From: an uncultured Collinsella sp.
GTDB taxonomy: Bacteria > Actinomycetota > Coriobacteriia > Coriobacteriales > Coriobacteriaceae
Assembly: GCA_902489295.1 (NCBI GenBank)
Contig: CABTZM010000076.1
Location: 1 to 9,001, forward strand
DNA: 9,001 nt
Direction of reading: 5' to 3'
Position numbers and translations under genes: made by a program. Below are positions 1 to 5,589 of this stretch, in pieces. Under the pieces are notes generated by a model that searched no databases, was not told the DNA's origin, and saw only the letters and a list, made by a program, of their open reading frames with translations. Within the stretch, counting starts at the first letter, position 1. Every line of letters starts with the position of its first letter.

Positions 1-75
1 CTGTATCCGGTCATCGCATGCATGCCCTTTGCCATCGGCGCCACCATCACCCGCAGCGACCTCCTCTGGTCCTAA
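1..75 (+). CDS. C-terminal fragment of an unidentified protein
   Basis: Frame 1 is open from the window edge to a TAA at 73-75 and gives 24 residues ending ITRSDLLWS. Nearly every third codon position is G or C, as in the neighbouring genes, which supports this frame over the other open ones. The first half (LYPVIACMPFAIGA) is hydrophobic and could be the end of a membrane helix. The start and the domain lie outside the window, so no family can be named. The stop is followed within two bases by the double hairpin at 77-143, which could protect or end this transcript. Confidence 0.5.
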   Translation: MYPVIACMPFAIGATITRSDLLWS

Positions 76-76
76 C

Positions 77-143
77 TTGGTGCAAAGGGGTCAGGTTAAT
101 CTGCACCAACTTGGTGCAAACAAACCTGACCCCAATGCACCAA
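77..143. repeat. REP-like double-hairpin element with GGGGTCAGGTT core
   Basis: The octamer TTGGTGCA and its complement TGCACCAA alternate four times (77-84, 102-109, 111-118, 136-143). This makes two adjacent hairpins. The first loop holds GGGGTCAGGTT (87-97) and the second holds its reverse complement (123-133). The outer 21-base arms (77-97 and 123-143) also pair with each other at 19 of 21 positions, so the element can refold as one long stem. This is the layout of paired REP/BIME-type elements, which in other bacteria are mobilised by RAYT transposases. No such transposase is in the window. There is no T-tract, so termination is possible but not evident. Confidence 0.7.
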
Positions 144-177
144 AGGGTTGCATCATCACGACGCCTTCATTTTGGGG

Positions 178-206
178 TTTATCTCGCAGGCCAGTAGGTA
201 TATCAT
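178..206 (+). promoter_or_regulatory. Candidate yebC promoter
   Basis: TTTATC (178-183) and TATCAT (201-206) are separated by 17 bases. The -10 box matches the consensus at 5 of 6 positions and the -35 box at only 3 of 6. Transcription would start near 213 and leave a leader of about 60 bases before yebC. A second AT-rich box, TATATT at 220-225, has no matching -35 box. This is judged from sequence alone. Confidence 0.35.
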
Positions 207-274
207 AACGACGTTTGTTTATATTGCCCGAGCATCTGCGCTGGGCTTTAGGTCGAAACCGATAGGAGACACGT

Positions 275-1081
275 ATGTCCGGACACTCTAAGTGGGCCAC
301 AACCAAGCATCGTAAGGGCGCGCAGGACGCCAAGCGTTCCGCCCTCTTCTCCAAGCTCAGCCGCAACATCACCGTTGCTGCCCGTCTCGGCGGCGACCCG
401 CTGCCCGAGAACAACGCCAGCCTTGCCGCTGCCGTTGCCAAGGCCAAGGCTCAGTCCATGCCTAAGGACAAGATCAAGTCCGCAATCGACAAGGCCTTTG
501 GTTCGGGTGCCGACGCTGCCGTCTACGAGAACATCGTGTACGAGGGCTACGGTCCCGCCGGTGTCGCCGTCTACGTCGACTGCCTGACCGACAACCGCAA
601 CCGTACCGCTGCCGACGTCCGTTCCGCCTTCTCCCACGCTGGTGGCAACCTGGGCACCTCCGGCTCCGTCGCCTTCCAGTTTGAGCGTAAGGGCCAGATC
701 GTCGTCGCCAAGGAGATCCTGGACGAGAACGCCAAGAAGGAGACCATGATCGCCAACGGTGCTGCCGGTGACGAGGATGAGTTCATGATGGCCATCGCCG
801 AGGCCGGTGGCGAGGACTACGAGGACGCCGGCGAGGAGTGGATTGTCTGGACTACTGCCAACGAGGTCATGGCTGTCTCCAAGGCGCTCGAGGAGCAGGG
901 CGTCCAGGTCAAGGGCTCCGAGACCACCATGGTCCCGACTACCCCGACCGAGGTCTCCGGCGCCGACGCCAAGAAGGTTCAGCGCCTCATCGACCGTCTT
1001 GAGGAGCTCGACGACGTCCAGGATGTTTACAGCACCATGGACATGACCGACGAGGTCATCGCTGCCCTCGAGGAGGAGTAG
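275..1081 (+). CDS. yebC: YebC/PmpR family translation factor (TACO1-like)
   Basis: This cytoplasmic protein belongs to the YebC/TACO1 family. These proteins were long annotated as transcription regulators; recent work places them at the ribosome, where they help translation through proline-rich stalling sequences. The 268-residue product opens with the family signature MSGHSKW (1-7) and KHRKGAQDAK (11-20). It carries YEGYGPAGVA (89-98), TDNRNRT (105-111) and GGNLGTSGSVAFQF (123-136), and ends in an acidic domain with LEELDDVQDVY (242-252). It is about 20 residues longer than typical members; the extra length lies around residues 150-170 before the MAIAEAGGEDYED segment. AGGAG at 264-268, six bases before the ATG, supports the start. 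The common partner ruvC is not in the window: an envelope-stress cluster follows instead. A terminator closes the gene, so it is probably transcribed alone. Confidence 0.96.
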   Translation: MSGHSKWATTKHRKGAQDAKRSALFSKLSRNITVAARLGGDPLPENNASLAAAVAKAKAQSMPKDKIKSAIDKAFGSGADAAVYENIVYEGYGPAGVAVYVDCLTDNRNRTAADVRSAFSHAGGNLGTSGSVAFQFERKGQIVVAKEILDENAKKETMIANGAAGDEDEFMMAIAEAGGEDYEDAGEEWIVWTTANEVMAVSKALEEQGVQVKGSETTMVPTTPTEVSGADAKKVQRLIDRLEELDDVQDVYSTMDMTDEVIAALEEE

Positions 1082-1086
1082 CGTCA

Positions 1087-1104
1087 GCACGGATTGAGCC
1101 GTGC
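1087..1104 (+). repeat. Small hairpin just after yebC
   Basis: GCACGG (1087-1092) and CCGTGC (1099-1104) pair perfectly around a six-base loop, six bases after the yebC stop. No run of T follows, so it is more likely a transcript-end stabiliser or a chance dyad than a terminator. The stronger terminator lies about 50 bases further on. Confidence 0.35.
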
Positions 1105-1150
1105 ATATCTGGGCATAATGAAGCGAGCATGCAAGCCTCGTGGAATAGAT

Positions 1151-1192
1151 GAGCCGGATCCGCGTGCGTAGAGCACCGGACCCGGCTCTTTT
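1151..1192 (+). terminator. Rho-independent terminator of yebC
   Basis: GAGCCGGATCCG (1151-1162) pairs with CGGACCCGGCTC (1177-1188), with a single A/C mismatch and a 14-base loop. TTTT follows directly at 1189-1192. It lies 70 bases after yebC and before the next gene, as expected for the end of a single-gene transcript. The T-tract runs into the TATAAT of the next promoter. Confidence 0.8.
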
Positions 1193-1197
1193 ATAAT
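1169..1197 (+). promoter_or_regulatory. Candidate promoter of the amaP-asp23 cluster
   Basis: A perfect TATAAT box occupies 1192-1197. The best -35 candidate is TAGAGC (1169-1174), 17 bases upstream, which matches consensus at only 3 of 6 positions, so activation by a regulator or an alternative sigma factor is possible. The -10 box shares one base with the yebC terminator tail, and the spacer lies in the terminator stem and loop. The leader to the GTG at 1248 would be about 45 bases. Confidence 0.5.
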
Positions 1198-1247
1198 GAT
1201 GCGAACCGTTTTGCATTTCGAGAGCCGAGATTTGAAGGGAGCGCCGC

Positions 1248-1793
1248 GTGCGCGTACTCAAACGAGCCCTAGCGATCGTGTATCTTGCCGCCACCATCGT
1301 GGCGCTGGGTACGCTTGTCTGCCAGTTTTGGGGGCCGTATACGTATCGCTTTATGCTGCTGATGCGCGACCCCATGCCGCGCATCGTCGTCGCGGCGTGC
1401 GCCGGCGTCGTGGCGATCGGCGTGCTGGTAAGCTTTTTCCGCCTGATGTTCGCCCGTCGCGAGCCGTCCTGCGTGCATCCGGCGGGGGAGCGCAATATCG
1501 AGGTTACCCTTGCGGCGCTTTCTTCGTGCGCCAGGGCTGCTGCCGAGCGCGACGACCGCGTGATGGTTGAGCATATCGAGGCCCGCGTCCAAGGCTCCGA
1601 CGATTCGCACGTCCGTTTTAAGGTCGAGGCCATCGCGCTCGATGATAAGGACGTTGCCGCTCTTGCCACCTCGATGCAGCAGCGCATCGAGAAGGCCTGC
1701 GACACCATGCTCGGCACGCCGGGTACGACCGCGCGTGTCCGTTTTTTGCCGTCCAAGACTACCGTCCAGACCGTGGAGGTTTCCGGTGAGTGA
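1248..1793 (+). CDS. amaP: AmaP-type alkaline shock response membrane anchor protein
   Basis: This is probably the membrane anchor that recruits Asp23 to the cytoplasmic face of the membrane, as AmaP does in Staphylococcus aureus. The 181-residue product has two hydrophobic helices (about 7-27 and 45-68) joined by a short loop. A soluble domain of about 110 residues follows, with alternating beta and helix character (NIEVTLAAL near 83, RVMVEHIEARV near 104, HVRFKVEAIAL near 121, TARVRFLPSKTTVQTVEV at the end). Length, topology and the two downstream partner genes fit the AmaP family; the sequence itself is weakly conserved. It starts with GTG; GAAGGGAG at 1234-1241, six bases upstream, supports this. 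The stop overlaps the start of the next gene, so the two are probably translationally coupled. Confidence 0.8.
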   Translation: MRVLKRALAIVYLAATIVALGTLVCQFWGPYTYRFMLLMRDPMPRIVVAACAGVVAIGVLVSFFRLMFARREPSCVHPAGERNIEVTLAALSSCARAAAERDDRVMVEHIEARVQGSDDSHVRFKVEAIALDDKDVAALATSMQQRIEKACDTMLGTPGTTARVRFLPSKTTVQTVEVSGE

Positions 1794-2163
1794 TACCAAT
1801 CAAGATAAGACCGCTCGTACGCCGCGCCTGACGATTGACCAGAGCGCTACGCCGGCGAGCGAACCTGTTGATTCCAAAGCAGAGGCAACCGAGTTACAAG
1901 ACGCGGCAGCCGCGGATTTTGACGAGGCTATGGGTCTCATCAAGGGTACGGGCGCTGCCATCTGGAGCTATGCTGTGCGTCATCCCAACACCACGCTCGG
2001 TGCCGTCGCTGGCTTTATCCTCGCCGTTTTGGTGCTCACGCTCGGCCTGTGGGATACGCTCGTCATTGCATTCTTCGTGCTGATCGGCGCTGTGATCGGC
2101 CAAATTCGCGACGGCGAGAACGGGATCGTCAACTTCTTCGGCCGTCTGTTTAGCGGCCGCTAA
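1786..2163 (+). CDS. DUF2273 small integral membrane protein
   Basis: The C-terminal half matches the DUF2273 family of small membrane proteins that accompany Asp23 and AmaP in many Gram-positive genomes; their biochemical role is unknown. The GTG start at 1786 overlaps the amaP stop, with GGAGG at 1775-1779 six bases upstream. An open frame continues further upstream inside amaP but lacks support. The product has 125 residues. Residues 1-55 are soluble, polar and probably disordered. Two hydrophobic helices (about 72-88 and 91-108) follow, separated by a Gly-Leu-Trp-Asp turn, with a GAVIG small-residue motif. The tail IRDGENGIVNFFGRLFSGR is short and basic. The soluble N-terminal part is longer than in typical family members. 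The gene lies between amaP and asp23, so it is probably part of the same membrane-bound assembly. Confidence 0.85.
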   Translation: MSDTNQDKTARTPRLTIDQSATPASEPVDSKAEATELQDAAAADFDEAMGLIKGTGAAIWSYAVRHPNTTLGAVAGFILAVLVLTLGLWDTLVIAFFVLIGAVIGQIRDGENGIVNFFGRLFSGR

Positions 2164-2207
2164 TATGTATTCGACTGTCGCATCCGCGGCAGGCATAAGG
2201 AGGAACC

Positions 2208-2723
2208 ATGGCTTTTAATACGAAGGTCGATGTAGCCGATACCGAGCTCGAGGAGAACGAGGCGGTCGTCGCCGAAGCTGAGGATGTGACGCTCGAGGAC
2301 GAGGCTCTCGTCGAGGCCGAGTCCGATACGGATGAGGACGACGAGGAAGCAGACGAGTCCGAGGACTCGCTGACCTATTCCAACGGCGTGATCGAGAAGA
2401 TCGTTGCCATGGCCACTCGCGAGGTTCCGCACGTTCTGGGCATGAAGGGTAACCTTATGCACTTTGTGCAGGAGCAGTTTGGTGCCGAGAATCTGACCAA
2501 GGGCGTGACGGTCGAGGTCACCGATGACAATCGCGTGGTCGTCAACATCTCCGTCATCATCGAGTACGGCGCCTATGCGCCCGCGATCTTCGACGATGTC
2601 AAGGCACGTGTCACCGAGCGCCTTGCCGCGATGACCGGCCTTGAGGTGGCGGGCGTCAACCTGCGCATCGAGGATGTCATCACCCCCGAGGAGTACGAGC
2701 ATCGCACCAGCCAGCACGAATAA
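2208..2723 (+). CDS. asp23: Asp23/Gls24 family envelope stress response protein
   Basis: This is a cytoplasmic Asp23/Gls24 family protein. In S. aureus Asp23 is abundant, forms filaments, is tethered to the membrane by AmaP and is linked to cell-envelope stress. The 171-residue product has the family core from about 55 to 160: LTYSNGVIEKIV, TREVPHVLGM, VTVEVTDDNRVVVNISVIIEYG, VKARVTERLAAMTGLEVAGVNLRIEDV. Residues 8-54 are strongly acidic, with 25 Asp or Glu and no Lys or Arg, and are probably disordered; this extension is longer than in classical Asp23. TAAGGAGG at 2196-2203, four bases before the ATG, is the strongest ribosome binding site in the cluster, consistent with Asp23 being made in excess over its anchors. 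It lies 44 bases after the DUF2273 gene and is followed by a hairpin. Confidence 0.93.
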   Translation: MAFNTKVDVADTELEENEAVVAEAEDVTLEDEALVEAESDTDEDDEEADESEDSLTYSNGVIEKIVAMATREVPHVLGMKGNLMHFVQEQFGAENLTKGVTVEVTDDNRVVVNISVIIEYGAYAPAIFDDVKARVTERLAAMTGLEVAGVNLRIEDVITPEEYEHRTSQHE

Positions 2724-2727
2724 CCTT

Positions 2728-2752
2728 CCAAAAGGGGACAGGTTTGTTTTGG
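2728..2752 (+). repeat. Intergenic hairpin around GGGGACAGGTTTG
   Basis: CCAAAA (2728-2733) and TTTTGG (2747-2752) form perfect arms around GGGGACAGGTTTG. The loop differs by one base from GGGGTCAGGTT in the double hairpin at 77-143, and the layout of short inverted arms around this core is the same. It starts five bases after the asp23 stop. I read it as a member of the same intergenic repeat family; the function is unknown. Confidence 0.5.
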
Positions 2753-2775
2753 CAGGTTTTATCTGCGAAAACGTT

Positions 2776-2819
2776 AAACGGCCGACCGCGCAAGCAAAAG
2801 CGTGGCCGGCCGTTTCTGT
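2776..2819 (+). terminator. Likely terminator of the amaP-asp23 cluster
   Basis: Arms at 2776-2790 and 2801-2815 pair at 13 of 15 positions around a ten-base A-rich loop; the base of the stem is AAACGGCCG/CGGCCGTTT. The following tract is only TTTCTGT, so termination may be partial. It lies about 50 bases after asp23, and the A-rich left flank could let it act weakly in both directions. Confidence 0.6.
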
Positions 2820-2858
2820 ACGTTCCCGATGTAGTCATACCGCTCGTCTAACTAAGGG

Positions 2859-2889
2859 TTGCAATCCCCACGTTCCGCGTTACTCTAAT
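2859..2889 (+). promoter_or_regulatory. Weak candidate promoter of the YitT gene
   Basis: TCTAAT (2884-2889) matches the -10 consensus at 5 of 6 positions. TTGCAA (2859-2864) is the best -35 candidate, but the spacer is 19 bases, longer than usual. The position between the asp23 terminator and the ATG at 2930 fits a separate transcript. Confidence 0.3.
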
Positions 2890-2929
2890 GGGCGCATTGT
2901 TTCCAAATTGTTAACGAGGGGTTGCCGTA

Positions 2930-3952
2930 ATGGCCGACGAGCACGAAACAGAAAGCAAGGCATGGGCAATTGAGGCCGCCGCGGCAGAGGCGGCGTCGCG
3001 TGCTGCCGAGGAGGCGCATCGTCCTCCCGTGGTGCCGATGGAGCGCGTGGTTGATCGCGATGTTATCGAGCGGGGCGAGCGCGCTGGTCGCAAGCGCAGC
3101 CAGGAGCCGGGCTTTCCGCGCTTTTTTGCCGAGCTCAATTTGGGCCTGATCCTCACGGCCTTTGCCATCGTCGCGTTTAAAACCCCTAATCACTTTGCTT
3201 TTGGCGGCACCTCGGGCGTGTCGGTCATTCTGTCCACGCTGTTCCCGACCCTGCCCGTCGGCGTCTTTATGTGGATTATCAATGCGGTCCTGGTCGTTCT
3301 GGGCTTTATCTTTTTGGAGCGCAAGGCAATCCTGTGGAGTGTCTTTGCCTCGTTTGCGCTGTCCGCCTATGTTTCGCTGTTTGAGCTCTTTATTCCGACC
3401 GATGTCTCGATGACGGGCGATATGTGGCTCGACCTGTGCTTTGCCGTGATTCTGCCGGCGCTCGGCAGCGCCATCGTCTTTGATATTGGTGCCTCGACGG
3501 GCGGCACGGACATTCTCGCCATGATCCTCAAACGTCGCACGACGCTCGAGATTGGCCGCGCCCTGCTGTTGGTCGATATCGGCATCGTGACCATCGCGGC
3601 CTTCTTGTACGGTCCGCGCGTCGGTCTGTACTGCGTGCTCGGCCTGTTTGCCAAGACGCTTGTGGTCGACAAAGCCATTGAGAGCATTCACCTTCGTAAG
3701 GTCTGCACGGTCATTTGTTCCGAGCCCCTTAAGGTCGAGGAGTTTATCGTCAAACATCTCAACCGCACGGCGACTATCAGCCGCGGCTACGGTGCTTTCT
3801 CGGGCAAGTGCGTGACGGTGATCATGAGCGTGCTAAGCCGTCGCGAGGCCGTGCAACTGCGTCGCTACGCGCGCGAGATCGATCCGGGTGCCTTTATCAC
3901 GATTGTCGACAGCTCCGAGATCGTCGGCAAGGGTTTCCGCGGAACGAACTAA
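2930..3952 (+). CDS. YitT family membrane protein with C-terminal DUF2179 domain
   Basis: This is a multi-pass membrane protein of the YitT/DUF161 family, which is widespread in Gram-positive bacteria and of unknown transport or sensing role. The 340-residue product begins with about 65 soluble, charged, Ala-rich residues, including a run of Ala and Glu at 14-29. About six hydrophobic segments follow (near 68-84, 110-129, 133-152, 168-186, 211-227 and 230-247). The family motif is PNHFAFGGTSGVSVIL (86-101), and a second Gly-rich segment, FDIGASTGGTDILAMIL, lies at 184-200. Residues 257-336 form the cytoplasmic DUF2179 domain, with NRTATISRGYGAFSGK and the closing IDPGAFITIVDSSEIVGKGF. The soluble N-terminal stretch is longer than usual for the family. 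GAGGGG at 2916-2921, eight bases before the ATG, supports the start. It probably forms its own transcript. Confidence 0.93.
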   Translation: MADEHETESKAWAIEAAAAEAASRAAEEAHRPPVVPMERVVDRDVIERGERAGRKRSQEPGFPRFFAELNLGLILTAFAIVAFKTPNHFAFGGTSGVSVILSTLFPTLPVGVFMWIINAVLVVLGFIFLERKAILWSVFASFALSAYVSLFELFIPTDVSMTGDMWLDLCFAVILPALGSAIVFDIGASTGGTDILAMILKRRTTLEIGRALLLVDIGIVTIAAFLYGPRVGLYCVLGLFAKTLVVDKAIESIHLRKVCTVICSEPLKVEEFIVKHLNRTATISRGYGAFSGKCVTVIMSVLSRREAVQLRRYAREIDPGAFITIVDSSEIVGKGFRGTN

Positions 3953-3988
3953 CGCGGTCGAGCTTATCAAACAATCGAATAGCGCCCT

Positions 3989-4005
3989 GCGCATTGCAAA
4001 TGCGT
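3989..4005 (+). repeat. Small dyad between the YitT and zinc-ribbon genes
   Basis: CGCATT (3990-3995) and AATGCG (3999-4004) pair perfectly around GCA, and an outer G/T pair extends the stem in RNA. No T-tract follows, so this is not a clear terminator of the YitT gene. It lies about 30 bases upstream of a possible -10 box and could be an operator, but no family of regulator can be named. Confidence 0.3.
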
Positions 4006-4009
4006 CATG

Positions 4010-4041
4010 TTGGAGTATTTGTCCCCACATTGGGTGATAAT
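4010..4041 (+). promoter_or_regulatory. Weak candidate promoter of the zinc-ribbon gene
   Basis: GATAAT (4036-4041) matches the -10 consensus at 5 of 6 positions. TTGGAG (4010-4015) is the nearest -35 candidate, but the spacer of 20 bases is too long for a standard housekeeping promoter. If real, the leader would be about 55 bases. This box lies inside the in-frame extension that begins at 4007, another reason to prefer the later start at 4103. Confidence 0.25.
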
Positions 4042-4088
4042 GATGCCAAAGACATCGTTTGCGATCCAGATGATTCGCTCAAGATACG

Positions 4089-4094
4089 AAGGGA
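4089..4094 (+). promoter_or_regulatory. Ribosome binding site that decides the 4103 start
   Basis: AAGGGA at 4089-4094 lies eight bases before the ATG at 4103. The in-frame ATG at 4094 would overlap this site, and the ATG at 4007 has no comparable site. Starting at 4103 also puts the first zinc-ribbon cysteine at residue 3 (MFCSQCG), as is usual for N-terminal zinc ribbons. Confidence 0.6.
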
Positions 4095-4102
4095 TGATCT
4101 CG

Positions 4103-5449
4103 ATGTTCTGTTCGCAGTGTGGTGCCCCCATGGGCGACAACGATAAGTTCTGTGGTGCGTGTGGTGCCCCCAATGCCGGTGCCGCAGCCTCTGCCCCTCA
4201 GGGTCAGCCCCAGCAGTTTGTTCCGCAACCGCCCGTGGCGAATGCGTCCAAGGGCTGTGTGGCTCAGGCGTTTGAGGACATGACCAAGACGCCGGGCGTG
4301 CTGCAGCGCGTGTGCCAGATCGCCTTTTTGCCGGCGCTGATTTGTGTTGTGTCGGTGCTCGTGCTGTTCATTCCCGTTATCGGCGGTATCGCGGCTGCCA
4401 TCGGCTTTTTGGCAGCTTGCATTGCGAGCGTGTGTGGTTCCGGCTTTGGTATTGAGTGGGGTCGCGATCTGTCGCTCAAGGTTGATGACGGTATGGATCG
4501 TCCACTCATGCGTTCCACGTCGTTTGGCCTCGGAGTCTTTTCGAGCGTTATCTCGGTCGTGCTCGAGGTTATCGCTGCCATTCCCGTTATCGGTGTAGTG
4601 CTTTCGCTGGTGGAGAGCGTGGTAATTGGCGCCGCGGGCTCGTATTCGTATTACGGCTCTTATGCACTCGAGGCAGCGCTGTTCGGCTCGCTTGGCCTGC
4701 TTGTCCTGGCTATGATTGCCACGGCGGTCTTGGGGGTCTTCTTTAAGATGTTCGCCGACATTGCCGTGATGCACTTTGCGGTGACCGGTCGTGTCGAGAG
4801 CGCGTTTTCGCTCGATAAGGTCTGGGCCGCCTTTAAGCACAACAAGACCAAACTGTTCTGCGCTTCGTTCCTTCCCGAGTTTTTGACGGGCCTGGTCGCC
4901 AACGTTGTCACCTGGATCCTGACGTTCGTCTTTGGCACCATTGCCTCTGTCGGTATGTATAGCTACTACTACCGTCCTACGGCTATTGAGGCGCTTGTTA
5001 CCGGCGGTGGCATCACGCTCGTATTGTTCTTGGTGCTGACGGCGTTTGTCACGGTATTCCTCACGGTCTTTGGCAAGATGCTCAAGCACCGTGCCGTTGG
5101 CTATTGGGTTGCGCGCTACGCAAGCGAGTGGGCCGACGAGGACAAGGACGACGTCCTGACTTTTGTGCTGCCGTTTGAGAAGAAGTCTGCTCCGGCTGGT
5201 TTTAGCGCCGACGCAGCGCCCGTATCCGATTCCGCTGCGGCGCCGGCGCCTGCGCCCGAGCCCGAGCCCGAGCCCGTGCCTGAGCCTGAGCCTGAGCCTG
5301 AGCCCACGCCCGTGCCTGAGCCCGAGCCCGCGCCCATGCCGGAACCGGAGCCCGAGCCTGCGCCTGAGCCCGAGCCTGCGCCTGAGCCCGAGCCTGCGCC
5401 TGAGCCCGAGCCTGCGCCAAGCTCCGACGAGGACCCGCAGGACGAGTAA
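4103..5449 (+). CDS. Zinc-ribbon multi-pass membrane protein with Pro-Glu repeat tail (DUF4013-like)
   Basis: The function is unknown. The 448-residue product starts with a zinc ribbon of four cysteines (C3, C6, C17, C20; two CxxC pairs ten residues apart). A Pro/Gln/Ala linker follows to about residue 50. A membrane domain (about 70-325) has hydrophobic stretches near 73-92, 94-113, 143-175, 190-213, 262-285 and 300-323. Its layout, with Gly-Arg-Val-Glu-Ser-Ala-Phe-Ser-Leu before a Trp/Phe segment, resembles DUF4013 proteins, but I am not certain of that family. Residues 381-439 are almost only Pro, Glu and Ala (PEPEPAPEPE type), and the end is acidic (SSDEDPQDE). A tail of this kind is usually extended and stiff. 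The same DNA carries an 18-bp tandem repeat, so tail length may vary between strains. The next gene is convergent and a shared hairpin follows. Confidence 0.75.
   Translation: MFCSQCGAPMGDNDKFCGACGAPNAGAAASAPQGQPQQFVPQPPVANASKGCVAQAFEDMTKTPGVLQRVCQIAFLPALICVVSVLVLFIPVIGGIAAAIGFLAACIASVCGSGFGIEWGRDLSLKVDDGMDRPLMRSTSFGLGVFSSVISVVLEVIAAIPVIGVVLSLVESVVIGAAGSYSYYGSYALEAALFGSLGLLVLAMIATAVLGVFFKMFADIAVMHFAVTGRVESAFSLDKVWAAFKHNKTKLFCASFLPEFLTGLVANVVTWILTFVFGTIASVGMYSYYYRPTAIEALVTGGGITLVLFLVLTAFVTVFLTVFGKMLKHRAVGYWVARYASEWADEDKDDVLTFVLPFEKKSAPAGFSADAAPVSDSAAAPAPAPEPEPEPVPEPEPEPEPTPVPEPEPAPMPEPEPEPAPEPEPAPEPEPAPEPEPAPSSDEDPQDE
5348..5418 (+). repeat. 18-bp tandem repeat encoding EPEPAP
   Basis: The unit GAGCCCGAGCCTGCGCCT occurs three times without change (5348-5365, 5366-5383, 5384-5401). 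A fourth copy at 5402-5418 is identical up to its last base. Upstream, 5258-5347 carries looser six-base Glu-Pro repeats with mixed CCC/CCT and with Val, Thr and Met replacements. The exact identity of the last copies suggests recent expansion by slippage or recombination. Any change by whole units keeps the frame. Confidence 0.9.
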
Positions 5450-5454
5450 CCCTG

Positions 5455-5480
5455 CCACCTGCCATTTGGGGACGGGGTGG
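5455..5480 (+). repeat. Intergenic hairpin around GGGGACGG
   Basis: CCACC (5455-5459) and GGTGG (5476-5480) form short arms around a 16-base segment that contains GGGGACGG (5468-5475). The layout recalls the elements at 77-143 and 2728-2752, with a G for the A in the core. The arms are short, so this is a weaker case than the others. Confidence 0.35.
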
Positions 5481-5507
5481 AAACGGTAGAAATAGCGCTT
5501 GACAAAT

Positions 5508-5545
5508 AAGCGGGGACGGACGTGCCGAAGCGTCCGCCCCCGCTT
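5508..5545. terminator. Bidirectional terminator between convergent genes
   Basis: Arms at 5508-5522 and 5531-5545 pair at 14 of 15 positions, with one A/C mismatch and the eight-base loop TGCCGAAG. The stem is flanked by TTGATAT on the plus side and by TTATTTG when read on the minus strand, so neither direction has a long T-tract. It sits between the ends of two convergent genes, about 60 bases after the plus-strand stop and 45 bases after the minus-strand stop, and probably serves both. Confidence 0.75.
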
Positions 5546-5589
5546 TGATATCGCGATGCGGCTATGACTGCGAGATGGTCGTGGATCGA

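Noticed and set aside
248..1756. Open frame of 502 codons on the minus strand opposite yebC and amaP
   Set aside because: It overlaps two well-supported plus-strand genes and their terminator, and its translation has no family features.
1567..1785. Upstream extension of the DUF2273 gene to an ATG inside amaP
   Set aside because: The added 73 residues are an out-of-frame reading of amaP. The GTG at 1786 has GGAGG at the right distance and overlaps the amaP stop.
4007..4102. Earlier ATG at 4007 for the zinc-ribbon gene
   Set aside because: It lacks a ribosome binding site, would add 32 unconserved residues before the zinc ribbon, and contains the candidate promoter.
5258..5418. Possible CRISPR-like repeat array
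   Set aside because: The repeats are adjacent 6- and 18-bp coding units with no unique spacers, and no cas gene is present.
5163..5489. Plus-strand frame rich in Ser, Pro and Leu over the Pro-Glu repeat
   Set aside because: It is another reading frame of the tandem repeat inside the zinc-ribbon gene, with no independent start signal.
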